From Methanothrix harundinacea (GTDB taxonomy: Archaea; Halobacteriota; Methanosarcinia; Methanotrichales; Methanotrichaceae), in contig DAXT01000007.1 in the NCBI GenBank assembly GCA_002506535.1, forward strand, positions 1-29,493: a stretch of 29,493 nt of DNA, written 5' to 3'. Position numbers and translations under genes: made by a program. Below the pieces are notes generated by a model. It was not told the DNA's origin. It did no database searches and saw nothing but the letters and a program-made list of their open reading frames with translations. Each line of letters begins with the position of its first letter. Positions within the stretch are counted from its first letter, which is position 1. Below are positions 7,315-14,058 of this stretch, piece by piece.

Positions 7315-10074
7315 GTGGTTAAATTGGACGAGATCGCCCTGACCATTGATGGACTAGAGGTGAGGACTCGGAAGGGAGCTACAGTCCTCCAAGCAGCTCG
7401 AGAGGCCGGAATCTACATACCTGCCTTATGCGACCACCCCGACCTGTCGCCCATCGGCTCATGCAAGCTCTGCATCGTCGAGGTGGAGGGTCAGAAGGCG
7501 TACCCCACCGCCTGCACCACCATGGCAGAAGACGGGATGGCGGTGAGGACGAGGACCGAAGAGCTCCAGGAGATGCGCCGCCACACCCTCGAGATGCTCC
7601 TGGCCCTGACGAACCACCCGACGAGCTGCCTGTTCTGCGACCGGAAGGACGAGTGCGGCGACCTGCGGGAGTGCATGAGAAAGTTTCCCATGGCGGTGGG
7701 TTGCAGGTACTGCCCCAACGACGGCGAATGCGAGCTGCAGGCGGCTGTGGAGTATACTGCCCTTGACAGGATAAGGTACGAGACCTCTTATCGAAACCAC
7801 CCCGTCCTGAGGGAGCCGTTCTTCGACCGGGACTACAACCTCTGCATCCTCTGCAGCCGGTGCGTGCGGACCTGCAGGGAGGTGAGGGGGGAGGCGGTCC
7901 TCGACTTCGACATCGACTACCACCGCCAGCATTCCATAGGGCCCGTCTCCCTTCTGGACTCCGATTGCAAGTTCTGCGGCGCCTGCGTCGACGTCTGTCC
8001 CACCGGAGCCCTCCGGGCTCGGTCCGAGAGGTGGGAGAGGCCGGAGGATTTCGTCACCACCGTCTGCCCCTTCTGCGGCGTAGGCTGCGTCATGGATATC
8101 GGCGTCGCCTCCGGCCACATCGTCCGGGTCAGGGGGACGAGGGGCGATACCCCCAACAACGGCCAGCTCTGCGTCAAGGGGAGGTTTGGCCTCGACTTCG
8201 TCGAGAGCCGCGAGCGGCTTAAGACCCCCCTCATCCGAAAGGGCGGCGAGCTCGTCGCTGCCGGCTGGGATGAGGCGCTCTCCCTTATCGTCGATCGGTT
8301 CTCTCGGTCCAAAGGCGATCGTTTCGCCCTCCTCTCCTCCGCCAAATGCACAAACGAGGAGAACTACCTCGCTCAGAAGCTATGCCGTCTCGTGATGGAG
8401 ACGAACAACGTCGACCACTGCGCCCGCCTCTGTCACGCCTCCACCGTCGCCGCCCTGGCGGCGGCCTTCGGGAGCGGGGCGATGACCAACTCCATCGATG
8501 AGCTGGCGGGCGCAGGCTGTATTTTGATCATCGGATCCAACACCCCTGAGCAGCATCCCGTAATCGCCCTCAAGATCAAGGAGGCGAAGAGGAGAGGGGC
8601 GAAGATCATCGTCGCCAACCCCCGGCAGATCGGCCTGTGCAGCATAGCCGACGTATGGCTGAGGCAGACCCCCGGTACCGACGTCCCCCTGATCCTCGGC
8701 CTCTGCAAGGTGATCCTGGATGAGGGGCTGATCGACGAGCAGTTCATCCGGGAGAGGTGTGAGGGTTTTGATCCTTTCCGGGACTCCCTCGCCGATCTAT
8801 CCCTGGATGAGGTGGGGGAGATCACCGGAGTCGAGCCGGAGCTGATCAGAGATGCGGCCCGGATTTATGCCCAGAAGGGTCCATCTTCCATCGTCTACTC
8901 CATGGGGATAACCCAGCACTCCCACGGGACCGAGAACATCCTCGCCCTCGCAAACCTCGCCATGATGACCGGAAACCTGGGTAAGCCCAGCAGTGGCATA
9001 AACCCCCTCCGGGGCCAGAACAACGTCCAGGGCGCCTGCGATATGGGAGCCCTCCCCAACGTATTCCCCGGCTACCAGCCTGTCGTCGGAGACGAGCAGA
9101 GGAAGAAGTTCGAGGAGAGGTGGAAGAAGGGTCTCCCGAATAAGCCGGGGCTGACCCTGATGGAGATCTTCAGCGCCATCGAAGAAGGCGAGGTCGACTG
9201 CATGTACATAATCGGCGAAAACCCCGTCATCAGCGACCCCGACGCTGCCCACGTCGCCGAAGCCCTGGAGAAGGTCGGCTTCCTCGTCGTCCAGGAGATA
9301 TTCCTCTCGGAGACGGCGGCCCTCGCCGACGTCGTCCTCCCCGCCACATCCTTTGCCGAGAAGGACGGGACCTTCACCAATACCGAACGGCGGGTCCAGA
9401 GGGTGAGAAAGGTGCTGGAGCCCCCGGGGGATGCGAGGCCCGACTGGATGATCATATCGGAGATAGGCAGAAGGATGGGCCGACCCGACCAGTTCACTTA
9501 TTCTGATCCCTCCAAGATCATGGAGGAGATATCCTCCCTCACCCCGAGCTACGGTGGTATCAGCTATGATAGGATCGATGAGGGGGGGCTGCAGTGGCCG
9601 TGCCCGACCCCCGACCATCCCGGTACCGGGATCCTCCACAGAGACGGCTTCACCCGGGGCAAGGGGATCTTCTCGGTTTTGACTTACCGGCCGTCGGCGG
9701 AGCTTCCCGACGAGGAGTACCCCTTCATCCTCACCACCGGACGGATCCTCTGCCACTTCCACACCGGGACGATGACGAGGAAGGTCTCGGGGCTGAACCT
9801 CTTAAGAGACGAAGAGCTGGTGGAGATCAACCCCGCAGACGGGATAGCCCTGGGGATCGAGGACGGCGACCTGGTGGAGGTCTCCTCCCGGAGGGGGAAG
9901 GTCACCGCCAGGGCGATGCTGACGGAGAGGTCGTCTCCGGGGGTCGCCTTCATGACCTTCCACTTCGCCGAGACACCGACGAACGTCCTCACAAACCCCG
10001 CCCTCGACCCCGTGGCGAAGATACCGGAGCTTAAGGTCTGTGCCGTGAAGCTTTCCAGAGCGGATGGTGATTGA
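7315..10074 (+). CDS. fdhA: Formate dehydrogenase, NuoG-type molybdopterin catalytic subunit (Cys form)
   Basis: A 919-residue molybdenum/tungsten formate dehydrogenase with an N-terminal electron-transfer module like NuoG. A [2Fe-2S] domain has Cys 39, 50, 53 and 67. A His-Cys cluster motif H101-x3-C105-x2-C108-x5-C114 follows, then an extra C130-x2-C133-x5-C139. Two [4Fe-4S] ferredoxin motifs lie at 177-187 and 218-228. The cofactor domain begins with its own [4Fe-4S] ligands C251, C254, C258 and C286. The catalytic pair is C373-H374 (ARLCHAST), a Cys where some relatives use selenocysteine. The C-terminal third is the molydopterin dinucleotide-binding fold. The start is GTG 7315; no strong ribosome site precedes it. 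There is no signal peptide, so it is cytoplasmic. No F420-binding FdhB or NuoF-like gene is adjacent. The downstream nfnS-like gene overlaps its stop region, so the two are cotranslated. Specificity for formate is supported by the Cys-His motif and fdhC. Confidence 0.88.
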   Translation: MVKLDEIALTIDGLEVRTRKGATVLQAAREAGIYIPALCDHPDLSPIGSCKLCIVEVEGQKAYPTACTTMAEDGMAVRTRTEELQEMRRHTLEMLLALTNHPTSCLFCDRKDECGDLRECMRKFPMAVGCRYCPNDGECELQAAVEYTALDRIRYETSYRNHPVLREPFFDRDYNLCILCSRCVRTCREVRGEAVLDFDIDYHRQHSIGPVSLLDSDCKFCGACVDVCPTGALRARSERWERPEDFVTTVCPFCGVGCVMDIGVASGHIVRVRGTRGDTPNNGQLCVKGRFGLDFVESRERLKTPLIRKGGELVAAGWDEALSLIVDRFSRSKGDRFALLSSAKCTNEENYLAQKLCRLVMETNNVDHCARLCHASTVAALAAAFGSGAMTNSIDELAGAGCILIIGSNTPEQHPVIALKIKEAKRRGAKIIVANPRQIGLCSIADVWLRQTPGTDVPLILGLCKVILDEGLIDEQFIRERCEGFDPFRDSLADLSLDEVGEITGVEPELIRDAARIYAQKGPSSIVYSMGITQHSHGTENILALANLAMMTGNLGKPSSGINPLRGQNNVQGACDMGALPNVFPGYQPVVGDEQRKKFEERWKKGLPNKPGLTLMEIFSAIEEGEVDCMYIIGENPVISDPDAAHVAEALEKVGFLVVQEIFLSETAALADVVLPATSFAEKDGTFTNTERRVQRVRKVLEPPGDARPDWMIISEIGRRMGRPDQFTYSDPSKIMEEISSLTPSYGGISYDRIDEGGLQWPCPTPDHPGTGILHRDGFTRGKGIFSVLTYRPSAELPDEEYPFILTTGRILCHFHTGTMTRKVSGLNLLRDEELVEINPADGIALGIEDGDLVEVSSRRGKVTARAMLTERSSPGVAFMTFHFAETPTNVLTNPALDPVAKIPELKVCAVKLSRADGD

Positions 10075-10076
10075 AG

Positions 10077-10997
10077 ATGTACGAGATTATTGAGAAGGAG
10101 GCGCTCGTCCCCAACATCATCTACATGAAGATAAAGGCCCCCAAGGTCGCGAAGGCCGCCCGCCCCGGCCAGTTTGTGATAATAAGGGTCGATGAGACCG
10201 GGGAGAGGGTCCCCATGGGCCTTGCTGGCTGGGACGCTGGAGAGGGGACCGTCGATATCGTCTTCTTCGTCCTGGGGACGTCCACCATGAAGCTTGCGGC
10301 CCTCAAGGTCGGCGACTCCGTCATGAACCTCGCCGGCCCCTTAGGCGCCCCCACCGAGATCGAGAACTTCGGGACCGTCATCTGCGCCTGCGGCTGCTTT
10401 GGGATCGGCCCCACCCTACCCCTGATAAAGGGGCTCAAAGAGGCGGGAAACCGGGTGATAACGGTGGTGGAGGGGCGAAGCCCGGAGTTCATCTTCTGGA
10501 AAGAGAGGTTGAGGGCTGAGAGCGACGAGCTCCACGTCCTCGCCGGAAAGGAGAGCTGCGGCCAGCCGGGTTGGACGAACGACTTCATAAGAAAGATCCT
10601 GGAAAGCGGCGAGAAGATCGACAGGATCTTCGTCCACGGCTGCCCCTTCATGATGATGGAGGCGGCCAAGGCGAGCAAGCCCCGCGGCGTCAAGACGATC
10701 GTCAGCCTCACCCCCCTGATGGTGGACGGGACCGGTATGTGCGGCGCCTGCAGGGTGGAGGTGGGGGGCGAGACGAAGTTCGGCTGCGTCGACGGCCCCG
10801 ACTTCGACGGCCACCAGGTCAACTGGGAGACCCTGGCCCTGCGCCTGCGCCAGTTCATCCCAGAAGAGGACCGGTCATCCATGCTCTGGGAGCGGGATAA
10901 CTGGCACAAACTGGTGGAGATGACGCCGCAGGCGTTGAACCCAACCCTGGGGAGGGGCGAGGGGAAAGATAAGAAGAAAGCCGCCTGCACCGGCTAG
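10077..10997 (+). CDS. NfnS/SudB-type ferredoxin-NAD(P) reductase subunit
   Basis: A 306-residue flavoprotein of the NfnS/SudB (sulfide dehydrogenase/ferredoxin-NADP reductase) family. It has an FAD-binding barrel (residues about 1-95), a nucleotide-binding domain (about 100-210) and a C-terminal [2Fe-2S] site with D217, C222, C225 and C237 in VDGTGMCGAC...FGCVDG. The Asp plus three Cys arrangement is that known from NfnA proteins. Deviations from the family: the flavin loop reads RVPMGLAGWD instead of the usual RxPLTIAD, and the nucleotide loop has three close Cys (C103, C105, C107). A Lys-rich tail ends the protein. The ATG at 10077 is chosen because GGTGAT stands about 8 bases upstream; it begins two bases after the formate dehydrogenase stop, indicating coupled translation. 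Its natural NfnL partner is the divergent gene at 5378-6814. Confidence 0.82.
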   Translation: MYEIIEKEALVPNIIYMKIKAPKVAKAARPGQFVIIRVDETGERVPMGLAGWDAGEGTVDIVFFVLGTSTMKLAALKVGDSVMNLAGPLGAPTEIENFGTVICACGCFGIGPTLPLIKGLKEAGNRVITVVEGRSPEFIFWKERLRAESDELHVLAGKESCGQPGWTNDFIRKILESGEKIDRIFVHGCPFMMMEAAKASKPRGVKTIVSLTPLMVDGTGMCGACRVEVGGETKFGCVDGPDFDGHQVNWETLALRLRQFIPEEDRSSMLWERDNWHKLVEMTPQALNPTLGRGEGKDKKKAACTG

Positions 10998-11072
10998 GCT
11001 GATCGGGGTCGAATTTGAGACTGGCCGCCATCGGCGGGAGCTCTTCATCTGGCCTTCTGCGTCGTCAGGGCT

Positions 11073-11306
11073 TCATCGGACCAGTTCCATCACCGAGGCG
11101 AACTTGTGGGGTGAGGCGGCCGCTGCCTCCACGTCGGCGATGATCCCCCGGCTCTCGGCGTAATCGAGGTAGAACCATGCAGCTTCTTCGAGGCGGTCGA
11201 GGGCCTCTTCGGGGGTGGCTCCAAAGCTGCAGATCCCAAGCTCCGGGCATTTCGATATGTAGGACCTCTCACCTTCCCAGACGGCGGCGGTCAGGTTCAG
11301 TTTCAC
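11073..11306 (-). CDS. HicB-like/UPF0150 protein, solitary
   Basis: A 77-residue protein with the small HicB fold: LTAAVWEGERSYISKCPEL followed by a helix with TPEEALDRLEEA. In type II toxin-antitoxin systems HicB neutralises the HicA RNase, but no HicA-sized gene is adjacent, and this protein has no added DNA-binding domain, so it may be an orphan. The GTG at 11306 is preferred over 11336 because GGAGGG lies about 8 bases upstream and HicB proteins usually begin at this strand. A TATA-like ATATAT near 11361 would serve as promoter. It is convergent with the nfnS-like gene. Confidence 0.7.
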   Translation of the reverse strand: MKLNLTAAVWEGERSYISKCPELGICSFGATPEEALDRLEEAAWFYLDYAESRGIIADVEAAAASPHKFASVMELVR

Positions 11307-11359
11307 GTCTATATCCCTCCAGTCAGACTTTATCAATTATTTGTTACAATCCTTGCCTT

Positions 11360-11368
11360 CATATATCC
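11360..11368 (-). promoter_or_regulatory. Possible TATA box of HicB-like gene
   Basis: GGATATATG on the minus strand stands about 55 bases before the GTG at 11306, allowing a leader of about 30 bases with the GGAGGG site. Confidence 0.4.
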
Positions 11369-11505
11369 CTTATCCCTCTGATGTAAATTTCTGGCTACCC
11401 CGGAGCATTGAAGGGGGAAAAGGATATATTCGCCCCATCAGGCAGCCTCTTTCCTTCGATGGGATATCCGCGACATCAAAGGTGCGTTCTGCGTCAAAAG
11501 GCTAT

Positions 11506-11545
11506 AAAAAAGGGTGATTCTGGGGGGGGTCTCTGCCCCATCCCC
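11506..11545 (-). terminator. Probable terminator of glutamate dehydrogenase gene
   Basis: Read on the minus strand, GGGGCAGAGACCCC can fold into a C/G stem, followed by a run of six T (11506-11511). It lies about 50-80 bases after the gdhA stop. Archaeal termination mainly needs the T-run; the hairpin adds support. Confidence 0.5.
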
Positions 11546-11589
11546 GAAGATCTGATATCGCTCTTCCAGATTAGGCTGATGGATGAGGG

Positions 11590-12852
11590 CTACCCCATCC
11601 TGATCCAGCCCCGGATCTTCATCGCCTCGACGACCCGGCTGACGGCGACTACATAAGCTGCCTGGCGCATATTTATCTTATAGGCCCTGGAGGTGTCGAG
11701 GACGGTCTGATAGGCCCGGGTCATCCTGTCGTCGAGCCTCTTTCGGACCTCTTCGACGTCCCAGCAGTACCGACCGATGTTCTGGACCATCTCGAAGTAG
11801 GAGACGGTGACGCCGCCGGCGTTGCAGAGGAAGTCGGGGATGACGTGAACCCCGTTCTTGAAGAGGATCTCGTCCGCCTCGGGGGTGGTGGGGCCGTTGG
11901 CGAGTTCGGCTATGATCTTCGCCTTGATGTTGGGGGCGTTCTCTTTGGTGATGACGTTCTCGAGGGCTGCGGTGATGAGGATGTCCACGTCCAGCTCCAG
12001 GAGCTCTTCGTTGGTGATCTTCTGAGTCTCCTCCTTTGGGAAGTTGACGACGGTGCAGGTATCCTTCTTGACGCTGCAGGCGAGCTCGAGGTCGAGCCCG
12101 TCCTTATTGTATATGCCGCCCTTGGAGTCGCTGATCGCCACCACCTTGGAGCCGAATAGCTCCCGGCAGAGGAAGGCTGCATGGCATCCGGCGTTCCCGT
12201 AGCCCTGGATCGCCACCGTAGCCCTGGAGAGGTCGATCCCCAGCTCTTTGGCCGCCTCCCGGATGGTGAACATCCCGCCCCGGGCGGTGGCGTCGTCCCT
12301 GCCGCAGGATCCGCCTACGCAGAGGGGCTTTCCGGTGATGCAGCCGAATTCGTTGCTCCCGGTGATCTTCGAGTACTCGTCCATCATCCATGCCATGATC
12401 TGGGGGGTGGTGTAGACGTCGGGGGCGGGGACGTCCTTATTCGGACCTATGAACTGCCATATCTGGTCGATGTACCCTCTGCTGAGACGCTCCAGCTCAT
12501 TTTCGGAGAGCTCTTTGGGGTTGCAGATCACTCCCCCCTTCCCCCCGCCGAGGGGGAGGTCCAGGAGGGAGCACTTCCAGGTCATCCACGCGGCGAGAGC
12601 CCTTACGGTGTCGATCGTCTCGTCGGGATGGAACCTGATCCCCCCCTTCGTCGGACCCTTGGCGTCGTTGTACTGGACCCGGAACCCCTTGAAGACCTTC
12701 GTTCTCCCGTCGTCCATCCGGACGGGGATAGAGACGTGTAGCTCCCGCATGGGGCTACGGAGCACTTCCCGGACGTCGTCGGTCAAATTCAATATTTTTG
12801 CACAATTATCCAGCTGCTCTTGAGCTATCGCAAATGGGTTGAGTTCTGCCAT
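11590..12852 (-). CDS. gdhA: Glutamate dehydrogenase
   Basis: A 420-residue hexameric-type glutamate dehydrogenase, usual length, interconverting 2-oxoglutarate plus ammonia and glutamate with NAD(P)H in the cytoplasm. Seen in order: substrate-binding GPTKGGIRFHP; the PLGGGKGGV segment with the catalytic Lys region; DVPAPDVYT; the dinucleotide-binding fold VAIQGYGNAGCHAA; and the ANGPTTPEAD and DFLCNAGGVTVSYFE motifs of the C-terminal half. The start at 12852 (MAELNPF) matches family N-termini and has GGGAG upstream; an in-frame ATG at 12918 would add 22 unlikely residues. Its position near an NAD(P)H-linked flavoprotein suggests joint control of ammonia assimilation, though it is a separate transcript. 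Coenzyme specificity cannot be read with certainty. Confidence 0.93.
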   Translation of the reverse strand: MAELNPFAIAQEQLDNCAKILNLTDDVREVLRSPMRELHVSIPVRMDDGRTKVFKGFRVQYNDAKGPTKGGIRFHPDETIDTVRALAAWMTWKCSLLDLPLGGGKGGVICNPKELSENELERLSRGYIDQIWQFIGPNKDVPAPDVYTTPQIMAWMMDEYSKITGSNEFGCITGKPLCVGGSCGRDDATARGGMFTIREAAKELGIDLSRATVAIQGYGNAGCHAAFLCRELFGSKVVAISDSKGGIYNKDGLDLELACSVKKDTCTVVNFPKEETQKITNEELLELDVDILITAALENVITKENAPNIKAKIIAELANGPTTPEADEILFKNGVHVIPDFLCNAGGVTVSYFEMVQNIGRYCWDVEEVRKRLDDRMTRAYQTVLDTSRAYKINMRQAAYVVAVSRVVEAMKIRGWIRMG

Positions 12853-12951
12853 CCCTGAATCTCCCTTTTCTGGCTTTCCGCCAAAGACTCCATCACCATG
12901 AGTTAGGAGGAAGCCCATGTCAGCTTCCCATAGTTAAATCTTATGAGTAAC

Positions 12952-12970
12952 ATTTATTTAGTATAAAATT
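12952..12970 (-). promoter_or_regulatory. Probable promoter of gdhA
   Basis: TTTTATACTAAATAAATG on the minus strand gives one or two overlapping TATA boxes about 100-118 bases before the start at 12852, implying a leader of about 75-90 bases. No GGAA-N6-TTCC palindrome, the NrpR operator type known in methanogens, was found beside it. Confidence 0.45.
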
Positions 12971-13072
12971 GACCTGAATCACCGAATACTGATATTTAAT
13001 CATTTCTCAACAAGGGCTGTTGAAGATCAGAATAGATGCCTGAAAGATGCTCGAAAATGTTCGGAGGAACTA

Positions 13073-13080
13073 TTTTATAT
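13073..13080 (+). promoter_or_regulatory. TATA-like element facing a small ORF
   Basis: TTTTATAT lies 52 bases before the GTG at 13132. No other plus-strand gene follows before 15669, so if it is active its product is either the small ORF or a non-coding RNA antisense to the mptA operon. Confidence 0.35.
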
Positions 13081-13131
13081 TTTGTATTCCTTTAAATCCT
13101 TCGGTGAATACGTGAGCGGATAGATCAAAAC

Positions 13132-13260
13132 GTGAAAATAGTTATTGCATACGCCGTGGATTTGGATGGAGTGCGCCTGGAGAGCGTTTCGATACATCCA
13201 TCTCTCTTGGGCTTTCGGCCAAACGCAATAATAGAAGGCGGCTGGCAGTTTGAACCCTGA
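13132..13260 (+). CDS. Candidate 42-residue small protein
   Basis: GTG-started open frame beginning MKIVIAYAVDLDGVRL and ending GGWQFEP. The alternating hydrophobic start resembles a beta strand of a compact domain, and the composition is protein-like. It follows a TATA-like box 52 bases upstream. No clear Shine-Dalgarno sequence is visible, and no family is recognised. It could be a true microprotein, the remnant of a longer gene, or chance. It ends 36 bases before the convergent 253-residue gene. Confidence 0.35.
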   Translation: MKIVIAYAVDLDGVRLESVSIHPSLLGFRPNAIIEGGWQFEP

Positions 13261-13296
13261 TTTGAGATATATGGAGAGGAGGCGGTCGCTCCGCCA

Positions 13297-14058
13297 CTAC
13301 TCCATCCTCCGCCCCCAGTTCGTCTTGATCATCATCGCCATCCGGGGATTTTTAAACTGCCTGTATATCGCCATATCCTTTGGGTAGCCGATGAAGGGGT
13401 CGATCGTCCCCTCCTCCATGTTGGCGACCCAGACCTTGATCTGCCCCTCCTCCGCCTCCTTTCCCTTCTCCTGGAAGAAGGAGATGAAGGGTCCGGGGCT
13501 CTCGGCGTGGGGTACGATGACGACGGACCCCTCCTTCCCCTCCACAAGCTCCACCTCCTGGATGGAGGTGAAGATCCGAAAGTCGAGGCTCGTATCTCCG
13601 GGGCCGGCGAAGGTGAGCTTCCCCGAGGAGCCGTCGGCGAGGGCGTAGCCCGCTCTTCCCATGAACTCTGTCAGGAGGTCGGTGAGGTTCAGCCTCACCA
13701 GCCCCTCAAGCTCCTCCGCAGAATCCTGGTACTTTTTGAAGGCGAGGGCGAAGTCGGGGTCGGTGTAGCTTCCGGTGTGGACGAAGTGGAAGATCATGTC
13801 GTTGATCTTCATCACGCTGTCGAGCTTGGGGAGGTTGATGAATATCGGCTCGCCGGAGAGGACGTTGAAGAATATCGCCGAAGGGACGTGCTTTTTGCCG
13901 AGGATCCTCTGTAGCTCATCCCTCTCCTCGGCGGAAAGGCCGGCCCTCCGGAGACAGTCGTAGACCCTCTGGAGGAGCTCGTACCGTGCTATGATCTCCT
14001 TCTCGGCGAGGAGGGCGGATAGGCAGCCTCCTATCATCTCGATCTTCTTATCAGTCAT
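13297..14058 (-). CDS. Conserved-looking protein of unknown function, third gene of the mptA operon
   Basis: A 253-residue soluble protein; I do not recognise its family. The first half is helical and charged (AEKEIIARYELLQRVYDCL, ELQRILGKKHVPSAIFFNVL). The second half has alternating strands (GKLTFAGPGDTSLDFRIF, GSVVIVPHAESPGPFISFF) and ends with a basic RMAMMIKTNWGRRME. There is no signal peptide, membrane segment or Cys-metal motif. Its ATG overlaps the mptA stop as ATGA, so translation is coupled to mptA, and a role linked to methanopterin synthesis or to MptA is possible but unproven. Confidence 0.75.
   Translation of the reverse strand: MTDKKIEMIGGCLSALLAEKEIIARYELLQRVYDCLRRAGLSAEERDELQRILGKKHVPSAIFFNVLSGEPIFINLPKLDSVMKINDMIFHFVHTGSYTDPDFALAFKKYQDSAEELEGLVRLNLTDLLTEFMGRAGYALADGSSGKLTFAGPGDTSLDFRIFTSIQEVELVEGKEGSVVIVPHAESPGPFISFFQEKGKEAEEGQIKVWVANMEEGTIDPFIGYPKDMAIYRQFKNPRMAMMIKTNWGRRME

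Larger units (their letters stand above)
12853..13131. other. AT-rich intergenic region upstream of gdhA
   Basis: Holds the gdhA promoter and, on the plus strand, a TATA-like TTTTATAT at 13073-13080 that points to a small open frame at 13132. Apart from these elements nothing was recognised. Confidence 0.45.

Noticed and set aside
8797..9762. 321-codon minus-strand open frame inside the formate dehydrogenase gene
   Set aside because: Antisense artefact within a well-conserved oxidoreductase.
4394..10997. F420-binding FdhB or NuoF-like subunit within the formate block
   Set aside because: All sizeable frames in the block are accounted for by the four assigned genes or their antisense shadows.
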